DNA from: Xanthomonas sp.
GTDB taxonomy: Bacteria; Pseudomonadota; Gammaproteobacteria; Xanthomonadales; Xanthomonadaceae
Length of the DNA stretch: 64,000 bases
Assembly (NCBI RefSeq): GCF_017163755.1
Contig: NZ_JAFIWC010000001.1
Location: 372,001-436,000 of the forward strand
Reading direction: 5' to 3'
Shown here: in pieces, positions 44,736 through 55,305 of the stretch
Layout: every line of letters starts with the position of its first letter
How positions within the stretch are numbered: position 1 is the first letter of the stretch
Program-made: the position numbers and the translations under genes
Notes under the pieces: model-generated
Seen by the model: only the letters and a program-made list of their open reading frames with translations
Told to the model about the DNA's origin: nothing
The model's database searches: none

Positions 44736-45455
44736 TCAGAACGCGTCGCGCTGCGGCAGCAGGCCGCGCAGTTCCGGGTCGGTGAGGTTGCGCCATTGCC
44801 CGGGCTTGAGCGCGCCGAGCTTGATGTTGTCGATGCGCACCCGGCGCAGTTGGGTGACGCGGTAGTCGAACGCGGCCGCCATCAGCCGGATCTGCCGGTT
44901 CAGGCCCTGCTCGAGCACGATGCGGAAGCCGAACTTGGCGATCCGCGCGGTGCGGCACGGCAGCGTCATCTCGTTGTGCACGCGCACGCCGCGCGCCATG
45001 CCGCGCAGGAACTCGTCGGTCACCGGCTTGTTCACCGCCACCAGGTATTCCTTCTGGTGGCGGTTCTCCGCGCGCAGGATCTCGTTGACGATGTCGCCGT
45101 TGCTGGTCAGCAGGATCAGCCCTTCGGACTCCTTGTCCAGGCGCCCGACCGGGAAGATGCGCTGCTCGTGGCCGACGAAATCGACGATGTTGCCCTTGAC
45201 CGCGCTCTCGGTGGTGCAGGTCACGCCCACCGGCTTGTTCAGCGCGATGTAGACGTGGCGGCGGCCGGTCTTGTGCTTGGCGCGCGCGCGCAACGGCTGG
45301 CCGTCGACCTTGACCTCGTCGCCCTCGCCCACCACCGCGCCCACGCCACCGGGCACGCCGTTGACGGTGACGCGGCGCTCGGCGATCAGCCGGTCGGCCT
45401 CGCGGCGCGAGCAGAAGCCGGTCTCGGCGATGTGCTTGTTGAGGCGGATGGACAT
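44736..45455 (-). CDS. rluF: 23S rRNA pseudouridine synthase, RluF-type
   Basis: This is a 239-aa RsuA/RluB/E/F-family pseudouridine synthase. The S4 RNA-binding domain (about 1-55, IRLNKHIAETGFCSRREADR) precedes the catalytic domain with GRLDKESEGLILLTS, whose Asp is the nucleophile. LNKPVGVTCTTE is characteristic of RluF, which modifies 23S rRNA near position 2604 in E. coli. The conventional start at 45455 has no Shine-Dalgarno sequence, because a heptamer array ends 3 bases before it. The frame stays open to an ATG at 45596 through that array, so a 47-residue extension is possible. Confidence 0.88.
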   Translation of the reverse strand: MSIRLNKHIAETGFCSRREADRLIAERRVTVNGVPGGVGAVVGEGDEVKVDGQPLRARAKHKTGRRHVYIALNKPVGVTCTTESAVKGNIVDFVGHEQRIFPVGRLDKESEGLILLTSNGDIVNEILRAENRHQKEYLVAVNKPVTDEFLRGMARGVRVHNEMTLPCRTARIAKFGFRIVLEQGLNRQIRLMAAAFDYRVTQLRRVRIDNIKLGALKPGQWRNLTDPELRGLLPQRDAF

Positions 45456-45458
45456 GGG

Positions 45459-45484
45459 GCCGGGACTCGGGACTGGGGACTCGG
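45459..45484. repeat. Heptamer array abutting the rluF start codon
   Basis: GCCGGGACTCGGGACTGGGG and a final GACTCGG occupy the position where the rluF ribosome-binding site should be, 3 bases from the ATG on the minus strand. Read in the rluF frame the array encodes SESPVPSPGP. Confidence 0.8.
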
Positions 45485-45600
45485 AAGAGCGGGTTATCGG
45501 CAGCTGCAGCTGGCGGCCACGATGGCTGCGACGGCGGCTGACACACCCCCGCCGTAGGTAGCCGTGTCGCGGGGAGTCTGGCGCTCCCCGATTCATCCGT

Positions 45601-47601
<2,001 letters not shown>

Positions 47602-47758
47602 GGGAGACTCCGGGGGCGCCGCAGAGAACCGGCTGGCGCAAAGGAGCATATTGTGCGCCCTGAATGGCCGCGTGTCGAAAGCGGGTGAAATTGCCGTTCA
47701 GGCGTGAGGAACGCCGCCGCGCCGCGAATCACCTTCCAGATTCTTCCGCGACCCGCCC

Positions 47759-48265
47759 ATGCCCGACGCCCCCGCTCCCGCCGCACCGCCCCTGGACGAC
47801 TTCGCCACGCTGTTCCAGGCCCACCGCGGCATCGCGGCCAAGGTCGCCGGCAGCTACTGCCGGCACCCCGACGATCGCGCCGACCTGATCCAGGAGATCG
47901 CGGCCCAGGCCTGGCGCGCCTTCCCACGCTACGACCGGCAGCGGGCGTTCTCCACCTGGCTGTACCGGATCGCGCTGAACGTGGCGATCGGCGACCTGCG
48001 CGGGCGCAGCCGGGCGCATCGCCAGACCCTGCCGCTGGAGGAGCTGGACCTCGCCGACCCGCATGCCGCCGACCCGGAGCGCGAACGGCAAGTGCAGGCG
48101 CTGTACCGCTTCATCGCCCAGCAGCCGCCGCTGGAGCGGGCACTGCTGCTGTTGTACCTGGACGACCGCCCGCAGCGCGAGATCGCAGAGATCCTCGGCA
48201 TCGGCGAGAGCAACGTCTCCACCAAGATCGGCCGCCTCAAGCAACGCCTCCGCGACGAACTCTGA
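47759..48265 (+). CDS. ECF-type RNA polymerase sigma factor
   Basis: This is a 168-aa sigma-70-family protein with regions 2 and 4 only. Region 2 includes DDRADLIQEIAAQAWRAF and FSTWLYRIALNVA. Region 4 is the helix-turn-helix LERALLLLYLDDRPQREIAE, then ILGIGESNVSTKIGRLKQRL. The gene for a membrane protein follows after 19 bases and is a candidate anti-sigma partner. The promoter class it recognises is unknown. Confidence 0.9.
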   Translation: MPDAPAPAAPPLDDFATLFQAHRGIAAKVAGSYCRHPDDRADLIQEIAAQAWRAFPRYDRQRAFSTWLYRIALNVAIGDLRGRSRAHRQTLPLEELDLADPHAADPERERQVQALYRFIAQQPPLERALLLLYLDDRPQREIAEILGIGESNVSTKIGRLKQRLRDEL

Positions 48266-48284
48266 TCCGGCACAGGACCCCATC

Positions 48285-48932
48285 ATGCAACCCGACGAAC
48301 TGAAACACGCCTGGCAGGCGCTGGAGCGGCGCCTGCAACGCCACGACGACCTGCACCTGCAGCAGCTGGTCCAGCAGCGCGTGCGCGGCAGCCTGCGCCC
48401 GCTGTTCTGGGGCCAGGTCCTGCAGATCCCGTTCGGCCTGTGCTGCATCGCGCTGGCCGCCGCGCTGTGGAGCCGCGGCGCGCTGCCGGCGCACCTGATC
48501 GCCGCCGGCGTGGCAGTGCATGCCTACGGCGTGGTCACGGTGGCGATGGCCGGCATCGTCCTGGGCCGGCTGCTGCGCATCGACTACGGCGCCCCGGTAC
48601 TGGACATCCAGCGCCAGATCGCGCGCACCCGACGCTGGTACGTCGGCAGTGGCCTGCTCTGCGGCCTGTCGTGGTGGCTGCTGTGGGTACCGGTGTTGAT
48701 GGCGCTCGGCGCGCTCGCGGGCATCGACCTGGCGGCGAGGGCGCCGGGGATGGTCTGGACCGGGCTCGGCGTAGGCGTGGCGGGCATCGCGCTGAGCGCG
48801 TGGCTCTATCGCTGGTCGCGCGATCCCGGCCGGCCGCGGCTGGCACGGATCGTCGACATGGGCCTGGGCGGACATAGCTTGCACAAGGCCGGCCGGGTGC
48901 TCGAGGACGTGGCGCGGTTCCAGCGCGATTGA
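48285..48932 (+). CDS. Four-helix membrane protein, possible anti-sigma partner
   Basis: This is a 215-aa protein. The N-terminal 40 residues are cytoplasmic and helical (DELKHAWQALERRLQRHDDL), then four hydrophobic segments run to about residue 175, and a cytoplasmic basic tail follows. No zinc-binding HxxxCxxC motif of classical anti-sigma factors is present. Its tight spacing behind the ECF sigma gene suggests the pair work together, and the N-terminal helical part could bind the sigma factor, but that is inference. I do not recognise a named family. Confidence 0.75.
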   Translation: MQPDELKHAWQALERRLQRHDDLHLQQLVQQRVRGSLRPLFWGQVLQIPFGLCCIALAAALWSRGALPAHLIAAGVAVHAYGVVTVAMAGIVLGRLLRIDYGAPVLDIQRQIARTRRWYVGSGLLCGLSWWLLWVPVLMALGALAGIDLAARAPGMVWTGLGVGVAGIALSAWLYRWSRDPGRPRLARIVDMGLGGHSLHKAGRVLEDVARFQRD

Positions 48933-49039
48933 GCCCGATATCGCGCGCAGTACGCGCGGCGCGCAGGCGCTACGCAAGGAAATCGAGCGTTTCGCGCACG
49001 GATGACCGACAATGGGCGCCGATTTCAGAGCGGCCCCCC

Positions 49040-49261
49040 ATGCAAACCATCGATCTACAGTTGGAAAGTGACTACGTCGAACTCAAGCACCTGCTGAAGC
49101 TGACCGGCGTGTGCGACAGCGGCGGCGCGGCCAAGACCGTCATCAGCGAAGGCCAGGTGCTCGTCGACGGCGAGGTGGAACTGCGCAAGGCGTGCAAGAT
49201 CCGCGCGGGCCAGCGGGTGCAGCTGGGCGACGTGCAGATCCAGGTGCTGGGCAAGCTGTGA
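49040..49261 (+). CDS. YbcJ-like S4-domain RNA-binding protein
   Basis: This is a 73-aa protein consisting of one S4 domain. YVELKHLLKLTGVCDSGGAAKTVISEGQVLVDGE matches the YbcJ/S4-like signature over residues about 11-44, followed by the basic ELRKACKIRAGQRV. It is probably an RNA-binding accessory protein; some relatives act in ribosome quality control. The ATG at 49040 gives the standard small size. Reading further upstream adds Arg-rich sequence that looks non-coding. Confidence 0.88.
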   Translation: MQTIDLQLESDYVELKHLLKLTGVCDSGGAAKTVISEGQVLVDGEVELRKACKIRAGQRVQLGDVQIQVLGKL

Positions 49262-49319
49262 GCGGGCGCCGCGCCGCCGGCGTGGCGCGTTCCGCCCGGC
49301 CCTCGGCGGCCGCCGCGGC

Positions 49320-49670
49320 ATGTTGATCGACATCGGCGCGCGCAACATCGCGCCGTCGCCGGACGATCCGCTGCACGACGTGTACGGGTTGTCGATCGAC
49401 CCGGACGCGGCGCGTCCGTTCTGCCTGTCGCAGTCCATCCATGGCGGGCATGGCGATCGCGGCGGCGCGATATTCCTGGGCCTGGACGAGCTGGAGGGCT
49501 GGCGCGGCGACTGGCGCCTGCACCTGCGCCGCGCCGGCTGCGCATGGGCCATCGCGCCGATCGAGGCGGCGCAGCGCTCCGGCGACGTGCAGGCGGCGCT
49601 TGCCTGGATCATCGCCGAGGCGGCCGAACGCCGCCCGGCCATCCGCCGCGGCGCCGACAACGCCCGCTAG
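49320..49670 (+). CDS. Conserved-looking protein of unknown function
   Basis: This is a 116-aa soluble protein with no signal peptide or obvious motif. Third codon positions are strongly G/C, and there is a plausible hydrophobic core (GAIFLGLDELEGWRGDWRLHL). The ribosome-binding sequence is weak. It ends 106 bases before the convergent UbiH-family gene. I do not recognise the family. A minus-strand frame overlaps it but has poorer composition. Confidence 0.5.
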   Translation: MLIDIGARNIAPSPDDPLHDVYGLSIDPDAARPFCLSQSIHGGHGDRGGAIFLGLDELEGWRGDWRLHLRRAGCAWAIAPIEAAQRSGDVQAALAWIIAEAAERRPAIRRGADNAR

Positions 49671-49775
49671 CCTCGCGCGCACGACCAGCGAAGCCGCGAT
49701 CTTGGAACGAACCGCATCCGCGACAGGCCATCGGCGGCCGCGGCCTGCAGCCCCTCCGGCCGTTACCCCGCTCGC

Positions 49776-50963
49776 TCAGCGCGCCCAGGCCGCGTCGCGC
49801 TGGGTCAGGTGCGCGGCGATCGCGCGCTTGAACGGACCCACCCGGTCGGCCACGCGCAAGGCCGCGTTGCGCAGCGCGCGCGCCGGCAGGCGGTCGTCGG
49901 TGTACAGCGCGGCGATGGCATTGGTGGCCTCGTACAACGGCCGGGTGGCCAGCCGGTGGCCGCGTTCGTAGCCGGCGAGCAGCGCCGGCGCGGCGATGTC
50001 GCGGCCGTGGCGCAGCGCCTCGTACAGCGCGCGCGCCAGCCGTGCCTGGCTCTGCAATCCGAAATTGAAGCCGTGCGCGGTGACCGGGTGCATGCCCACC
50101 GCCGCGTCGCCGATCAGCGCATAGCGCCGTGCGGCGAAACGCTGCGCGTACACCGCCACCAGCGGATAGGCCTGCGCCGCGGCGATCGGCTGCATCGCGC
50201 CGAGCCGGTGTTCGAAGTATTCGGTGATCTGCGCGCCCAGCGCGTCGGCATCCATCTCCAGCAGCGCCTGCGCGCGGCGCGGCGGCAGGGTCAGCACCGC
50301 CGACGCCTGCCGGCCATGCAGCGGCAGCAGCGCCAGGGTCTTGCCGTAGCCGAACCATTCCCAGGCGGCGTGGTGATGCGGGCGCTCATGGCGCATCCGG
50401 CACACCAGCATGGTCTTGCCGAAATCGCGCAGGTTCGCGCCGATGCCCATCATCCGCCGGGTCGGCGAGTGCCGGCTGTCGGCCGCGACCACCAGCTGCG
50501 CCTCCAGGCGCTCGCCGTTGGACAGCTCCAGCTGCGCGCAGGCGTCGTCGGTGCGCACGGCGGTGACCGACACGCCGTCGAGCAGCGTCACCCCGGCCTG
50601 CGACTGCACCGCGTCGAACGCGGCGCGGCGGATCAGATGGTTCGGCACCAGCCAGCCCAGGTCGCCGCGCTCGCGCTGGGTCGGGGCGAAGGTCAGCGCG
50701 AACGGCGACGGCCCGTTCATCACCCGCGCGTCGCGCAGCGGCGAGATGTCCTCCGGATCGATCCGCGACCAGACATCCAGCTGTTCCAGCAGCGCACGCG
50801 AGGCGTGGGTCAGCGCGATCTCGCGGCCGTCGAAGGCGGCCGCGGCCAGCACCGCGCGCGGTTGCGGGTCGATCAGCGCCAGCGACAGCCCGCTGCCGGC
50901 CAGCGAGCGGGCGAAGCAAAGGCCTGCCGGGCCGGCACCGACGATGGCGATATCCACGTGCAT
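49776..50963 (-). CDS. UbiH/UbiF/UbiM-family FAD-dependent ubiquinone hydroxylase
   Basis: This is a 395-aa flavoprotein aromatic hydroxylase. DIAIVGAGPAGLCFARSL is the FAD-binding GxGxxG motif, and YALIGDAAVGMHPVTAHGFNFGL carries the second FAD motif (GD) with the HPVTAHG sequence of the ubiquinone hydroxylase group. The family adds oxygen to the ring in ubiquinone synthesis. The N-terminal AFDGREIALTHASR resembles UbiM proteins, but which ring carbon is modified cannot be decided here. The start at 50963 gives the normal N-terminus; 50996 adds 11 residues. No other ubi gene is adjacent. Confidence 0.85.
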   Translation of the reverse strand: MHVDIAIVGAGPAGLCFARSLAGSGLSLALIDPQPRAVLAAAAFDGREIALTHASRALLEQLDVWSRIDPEDISPLRDARVMNGPSPFALTFAPTQRERGDLGWLVPNHLIRRAAFDAVQSQAGVTLLDGVSVTAVRTDDACAQLELSNGERLEAQLVVAADSRHSPTRRMMGIGANLRDFGKTMLVCRMRHERPHHHAAWEWFGYGKTLALLPLHGRQASAVLTLPPRRAQALLEMDADALGAQITEYFEHRLGAMQPIAAAQAYPLVAVYAQRFAARRYALIGDAAVGMHPVTAHGFNFGLQSQARLARALYEALRHGRDIAAPALLAGYERGHRLATRPLYEATNAIAALYTDDRLPARALRNAALRVADRVGPFKRAIAAHLTQRDAAWAR

Positions 50964-51107
50964 GCTGCGGTTCCTCGTATCAGACCGGTCCAGCATAAAC
51001 CTGGCGCGCGAGCGCGCCTTGATCTGGATCAGCGCTGCGGCATCGTGTCGCAGCCGCGCGCCCCGCCGGGCTCACGGCACGCGCCACTGCCCGCGTTCCC
51101 GCTGCGG

Positions 51108-51497
51108 CTACAGCAACGCCCACAGCAACTGCAGGATCGCCCACAGCGACGCCAGCCATACCAGGCTGCGCAGGTAGGGAATGCCGGCCGCGTACAGCGG
51201 CACGTACAGCACCCGCGCCCACAGATACAGTTGCGCCGCCAGTTCGGTGTGCTCGCTGCCGCGCCGGGTCAGCGCCACCGCCAGCACCGCCGCGGCGAAG
51301 AACGGGAAAGTCTCCAGGAAGTTGTGCAGCGCGCGTTGCAGCCGCCCGGCCACGCCGCTGGGCGGCGGCTGCGGCACATCGCGCGCGCTCGCGTTCCACT
51401 TCAGTCCGCGTTGCGCGGTGACGAAAACGTCGGCGAGCAGCAACTGGACGATGCCGAGCAGGCACGCCCAGGCCAGCATGCGCATCTCGAGGGTCAT
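51108..51497 (-). CDS. MAPEG-family inner-membrane protein
   Basis: This is a 129-aa protein with four hydrophobic segments. RALHNFLETFPFFAAAVLAVALT contains the conserved Asn-x-x-Glu-x-x-Pro pattern of bacterial MAPEG proteins (NFLETFP), relatives of microsomal glutathione transferases. The function in bacteria is largely unknown. The start at 51497 (MTLEMRMLAWACLL) is preferred over 51512. The gene lies 51 bases downstream of the DUF4019 gene on the same strand. Confidence 0.88.
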   Translation of the reverse strand: MTLEMRMLAWACLLGIVQLLLADVFVTAQRGLKWNASARDVPQPPPSGVAGRLQRALHNFLETFPFFAAAVLAVALTRRGSEHTELAAQLYLWARVLYVPLYAAGIPYLRSLVWLASLWAILQLLWALL

Positions 51498-51548
51498 GGC
51501 GTCTCCAGACAAACGGGCAACGACGCGGCGAAACGGCCGCGCACGAGT

Positions 51549-52022
51549 TCAGTTCGCGCTGCCGACGTGATAGCCGACCACGCGCCAGGTCTTGTCGTCG
51601 TCCAGCCGCAGCGACACCAGTTCGCGTATCGGTTGCGGCGCGTTGGCGAAGCGGCTCGGGAAGCTGACGTTGACGTAGACCCCGGCCGGCACCTGCGCGC
51701 CGGCGCCGTAGCGCACCCGCGCCACGCTGGCCACGCCGCGCCCGACCAGCGCGCCGAGCCGGGCGCGCTCGGCGCCGATCTGGCGCACGAAGGCCTCGCG
51801 CGTGACCGCCTTCTTCGCCACCTCCGACGCGCCGTCCCACAGCTCGCCGCTGCGTCCGGCGTCGACCAGCTGCGCGGCGCGCAGGCCGGCCGCCGCCATC
51901 TGCGCGTCCTGCTTGACCAGTTGCGGATTCTCCGGCGCGGGCTCGGCGCCCTTGGGCTGCGCCGGCAGCGCGAGCGGCAGCATGCACAGCAGCGCGGCCG
52001 ACAGGCGAAACAGCGGGGACAT
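51549..52022 (-). CDS. DUF4019-family secreted protein
   Basis: This is a 157-aa protein with a signal peptide (SPLFRLSAALLCMLPLALPA). The mature domain (AAAGLRAAQLVDAGRSGELWD, ..., GVYVNVSFPSRFAN, ..., VSLRLDDDKTWRVVGYHV) matches the DUF4019 pattern, a cystatin/NTF2-like small alpha-beta fold ending in WRVVGY. The location is probably periplasmic. The start at 52022 is set by the signal peptide; a longer frame to 52181 reads low-complexity Arg-rich residues. The function is unknown. Confidence 0.82.
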   Translation of the reverse strand: MSPLFRLSAALLCMLPLALPAQPKGAEPAPENPQLVKQDAQMAAAGLRAAQLVDAGRSGELWDGASEVAKKAVTREAFVRQIGAERARLGALVGRGVASVARVRYGAGAQVPAGVYVNVSFPSRFANAPQPIRELVSLRLDDDKTWRVVGYHVGSAN

Positions 52023-52096
52023 CGGCTTCTCCGTGGAACGCGCGGCGGCGGCCGCGCGGGGCGGCAAGTCTACGGGATCGGCGCGGCGGGTACGGC

Positions 52097-52354
52097 TCAA
52101 GGCTCCTCGCCCGGCGCCGGCGCGGCCGACGCCGCGTAGCGCTGCCGGTGCCAGGCGCGCCAGCTGACCCACAGCGCCCATGCGGTGCCGAGCAGCAGCG
52201 CCACCAGGCTCAGCAGCGAGCCGGCACGCGCCAGCGTCTGCGCATGGCTGCCGGTGGCCAGCCGCTGCAGCAGCTCCGCGGCCAGGAACCCGGCCAACAC
52301 CAGCAACGCCGGCGGCAGGTACAGCCGCATCATCATCTTCGATCCGACCGACAT
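52097..52354 (-). CDS. Small two-helix membrane protein
   Basis: This is an 85-aa protein with two hydrophobic helices (LYLPPALLVLAGFLAAELLQ and LLSLVALLLGTAWALWVSW) and a basic loop between them. The start is placed at 52354 because GGAG lies 9 bases upstream; the ATG at 52363 directly abuts that sequence. It is 74 bases upstream of the DUF4019 gene on the same strand and may share a transcript with it. The family is not recognised. Confidence 0.65.
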   Translation of the reverse strand: MSVGSKMMMRLYLPPALLVLAGFLAAELLQRLATGSHAQTLARAGSLLSLVALLLGTAWALWVSWRAWHRQRYAASAAPAPGEEP

Positions 52355-52447
52355 GCCAAGCATCTCCAGGTAATTGGCCCGGACGCTAGCGTCGGGGCGG
52401 TGCCGGCGACGTGAAAGCCGACCGGTGCCCTTCCCGAGCGCCGGGCC

Positions 52448-53527
52448 TCAGGCGCCCGGCGAGGACAGCGGCAGCGTCGCCACGTCGATCTCCGACAGCG
52501 GACTTTCCGCCGGACAGGCCTCGTCGGGGAAGCCAAAGCGCCGCTTCAGCGCCTGGCCGCAGGCGGTGAGCGTCTCCAGGTCCGCGGCCTTGGCCTTGCA
52601 CTCCTGGTCGAAGGCGACCAGGAACGCGTCCTTGCGCCGCACGAATTCGTCGCCGCACTTGCGCAGCTGCTTGATCCGCTCCAGGTCGTCCTGCACCGCG
52701 TTGGTGCCGTCCAGGCCGTACTGCTTCAGTTCGTCGGCGCTGAGCAGGCGCAGGCTGCGGTTGGGCACGGTCATCATCAGGTCGGCCACCGCGACCGCCA
52801 CGCCGTTGCGCTCCAGGTAGTCCTTGACGCTGCCGTAGACCTCCTGCAGCTCGCGGTTGAGCTCGGCGCGCGAGGTCGCGGTGGAGCTGATCCGCATCAT
52901 GCGGTGGATGCCGACCTTGCCGGAGATCAGGCGGTTGTCGCCGGCGGCGAGCACGAACACGCAGGCGCTGTGGCAGATCGAGCCTTCGCGCACCCAGATG
53001 GTCCAGCTGGATTCGCCGATCGCATCGCCGGCGCGGATCGCCGCCTCGACCTGGCCGCCGCTGGAGTCCAGGTCCAGCACGCGCTTGCCGATGCCGTCAC
53101 GCGCTGCGATCTCGGCCATCCGCCGCACCAGCTCGGCGAAACCGGCGTTGATCTTGCCCTCGTAGCGCAGCCGCACCAGCCCGCGCGACTGGCATGGCGC
53201 CAGCGCCGCTTCGATGCTGGGCTTGTCCAGCCCGGTCAATGCCGGGCCATCGCCCTCGTCCTCGCCGGCGGCGTAGTCGGTGTCGCAGCTGACGAAGGCC
53301 TGGCCGTTCTCCAGCGCTACTGGCGCCCATTCGTCCCTGTCCTTGTCGCGCTTGGGCGGTGGCGCCGGCACCGGCGGTGGCGGCGGCGTGCCGACCGACA
53401 CCATGTGGTCGCCGTCGCCCGGCGGGCTGTCGGCGACCGTCCTGGCCCCGGGCGAGCCGTTCTGCTGACAGGACAGCAGGCCCAGGCAACACAGCGACAG
53501 CCACCAGGATTTGGACAGGGAAGGCAA
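52448..53527 (-). CDS. Lipid-anchored ClpP/crotonase-fold protein
   Basis: This is a 359-aa predicted lipoprotein (MPSLSKSWWLSLCCLGLLSC, lipidated Cys at residue 20). A Pro-rich linker (about 45-60) leads to a ClpP-like domain (about 110-260). The domain has LDLDSSGGQVEAAIRAGDAI, equivalent to the SPGG-type oxyanion region of ClpP/SppA proteins, and the nucleophile region GSICHSACVFVLAAG, where Ser or Cys could act. GKVGIHRMM follows as the His-containing segment. It resembles uncharacterised periplasmic proteins with this fold. A C-terminal Cys-containing helical domain (about 270-345) is extra. Protease activity is inference. Confidence 0.75.
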   Translation of the reverse strand: MPSLSKSWWLSLCCLGLLSCQQNGSPGARTVADSPPGDGDHMVSVGTPPPPPVPAPPPKRDKDRDEWAPVALENGQAFVSCDTDYAAGEDEGDGPALTGLDKPSIEAALAPCQSRGLVRLRYEGKINAGFAELVRRMAEIAARDGIGKRVLDLDSSGGQVEAAIRAGDAIGESSWTIWVREGSICHSACVFVLAAGDNRLISGKVGIHRMMRISSTATSRAELNRELQEVYGSVKDYLERNGVAVAVADLMMTVPNRSLRLLSADELKQYGLDGTNAVQDDLERIKQLRKCGDEFVRRKDAFLVAFDQECKAKAADLETLTACGQALKRRFGFPDEACPAESPLSEIDVATLPLSSPGA

Positions 53528-53832
53528 TGCTCAGGATCCGGAACGGGCGCGAACCACACGCAGGCAGTGACCGCTAGTCTAGTGCCGATGCCCATTCGCT
53601 ACCCAACCGCGCCTAAACCGGACGCGCCACAGCGCCTGCCGCTGCGCCGCAGGAACCCGGGTTCCGGCAATGCCTCTGTCCAGCAAACGCGGCGCCGGCG
53701 CCGGCCTTGAGCGCGGCGGCGCGCGCGTCGCCATCGCCTGCGCCGCATCGCACTGGGCGGCCCCTGCCGCGTCAGGCATCCATGTCCGAAAACGGCCAGT
53801 ACCGGGCCGGCCGGCGGACTAGACTTGCGTCC
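53528..53832. other. Intergenic region before the Ada-AlkA gene
   Basis: These 305 bases separate divergent genes. There is no convincing ORF, repeat or hairpin. The AlkA-fusion frame is open through this stretch to 53707, with an alternative ATG at 53782, but its residues are low-complexity and lack a good ribosome-binding site. I saw no recognisable Ada box. Confidence 0.5.
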
Positions 53833-55305
53833 ATGCACACCGCCTCGCTCGCCAACGAAGACCTCTACGACCGCGCCCGCCAGTCGCGCGACGCGCGCTT
53901 CGACGGCGTGTTCTTCACCGCGGTGCGCAGCACCGGCATCTACTGCCGGCCGGTGTGCCCGGCGCCGGCGCCCAAGCGCAGCAACATCAGCTACTACCCC
54001 ACCGCCGCGGCCGCGGCCGCCGCCGGCTACCGCCCGTGCCTGCGCTGCCGCCCGGAGCTGTCGCCGGAAGCGCAGCAGCACCTGGGCGAGGAATCGGTGC
54101 GGCGCGCGCTGGCGCTGATCAGCGAAGGCGCGCTGCAGGACGCCAGCGTCGAGCAGCTGGCCAGCGACGTCGGCCTGAGCGCGCGCCAGTTGCAACGGGT
54201 GTTCCTGGCCCAGCTGGGCGCCACGCCGGCCGCGGTGCACGCCACCCGGCGCCTGCTGCTGGCCAAGCAGCTGCTGACCGAGACCGCGCTGCCGATCACC
54301 CAGGTCGCGCTGGCGGCCGGCTTCAACAGCCTGCGCCGCTTCAACGCCGCGTTCGCCGAAGGCTGCGGCATGCCGCCATCGGCGATCCGCAAGCAGCGCG
54401 CCGAGGTGCCCGGCGGCGAACTGCTGCTGCGGCTGGGCTACCGGCCGCCGCTGGATTTCCCGGCGATGCTCGGCTTCCTGCGCAAGCGCGCCATCCCCGG
54501 CCTGGAGCGGATCGGCAAGGACCGCTACGAGCGCGTGCTCGGCCCGCTCGATGCGTCCACGCGGATCGTCGTGGACGCCGATCCGCAGCGCCACGAACTG
54601 CGTTTGCGCATCGTCGCCGCCGATCCGCGCGCGATCCCGGACATCGTGCGCCGGGTGCGGCGCCTGTTCGACCTGGACGCGGACCTGCGCGCGGTGCACG
54701 CCACGCTGGGCCAGGACCCGGTGCTGGCCACCGCGATCGCGCGGCGCCCGGGACTGCGCGTGCCCGGCGGCTGGGACGGCTTCGAGGTGGCGGTGCGCGC
54801 GGTGCTCGGCCAGCAGGTCAGCGTGGCCGGCGCGGCCACGCTCGCCGCGCGCCTGGTCGACCGCCACGGCAGCGTGCGCCCGGGCCAGCCGCCCGGCCTG
54901 GACCGCGCGTTCCCGTCGCCGCAGCAGTTGCGCGATGCGCCGCTGGAAAGCCTGGGCCTGCCGCGCAGCCGCGCCGCGACGATCCGCGCGCTGGCCGCGG
55001 CCACCGCCGACGGCCGCCTGCACTTCCGCGCCGGACAGCGCCTGGGCGAGTTCGTCGAACGCGCCACCGCGCTGCCCGGCATCGGCGCCTGGACCGCGCA
55101 CTACATCGCGCTGCGCGCGCTCGGCCAGCCCGACGCGTTCCCCGCCGGCGACCTGGTCCTGCAACGCGTGCTCGGTGGCGGCACGCGGCTGAGCGAACGC
55201 GCCACCGAGGCCCGCGCCCAGGCCTGGCGGCCGTGGCGCGGCTATGCCGTGCTGCAGCTGTGGCACCTGGCCGGCGATCCCCCCGAGGACACCCACGATG
55301 ACTGA
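53833..55305 (+). CDS. AdaA-AlkA fusion: methylphosphotriester-responsive regulator and 3-methyladenine DNA glycosylase II
   Basis: This is a 490-aa fusion. The N-terminal Ada metal-binding domain (about 1-80) has GVFFTAVRSTGIYCRPVCPA and CLRCRPE; the four Cys bind zinc, and one accepts methyl from DNA phosphotriesters. An AraC-type helix-turn-helix pair follows (about 95-195, ASVEQLASDVGLSARQLQRVF). The AlkA glycosylase domain (about 205-485) has FEVAVRAVLGQQVSVAGA and LPGIGAWTAHYIALRAL, the HhH motif, with the catalytic Asp in PAGDLVLQRVL. It should sense and repair alkylation damage and may activate ogt, whose ATG lies inside its 3' end (8-bp overlap). Confidence 0.93.
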   Translation: MHTASLANEDLYDRARQSRDARFDGVFFTAVRSTGIYCRPVCPAPAPKRSNISYYPTAAAAAAAGYRPCLRCRPELSPEAQQHLGEESVRRALALISEGALQDASVEQLASDVGLSARQLQRVFLAQLGATPAAVHATRRLLLAKQLLTETALPITQVALAAGFNSLRRFNAAFAEGCGMPPSAIRKQRAEVPGGELLLRLGYRPPLDFPAMLGFLRKRAIPGLERIGKDRYERVLGPLDASTRIVVDADPQRHELRLRIVAADPRAIPDIVRRVRRLFDLDADLRAVHATLGQDPVLATAIARRPGLRVPGGWDGFEVAVRAVLGQQVSVAGAATLAARLVDRHGSVRPGQPPGLDRAFPSPQQLRDAPLESLGLPRSRAATIRALAAATADGRLHFRAGQRLGEFVERATALPGIGAWTAHYIALRALGQPDAFPAGDLVLQRVLGGGTRLSERATEARAQAWRPWRGYAVLQLWHLAGDPPEDTHDD

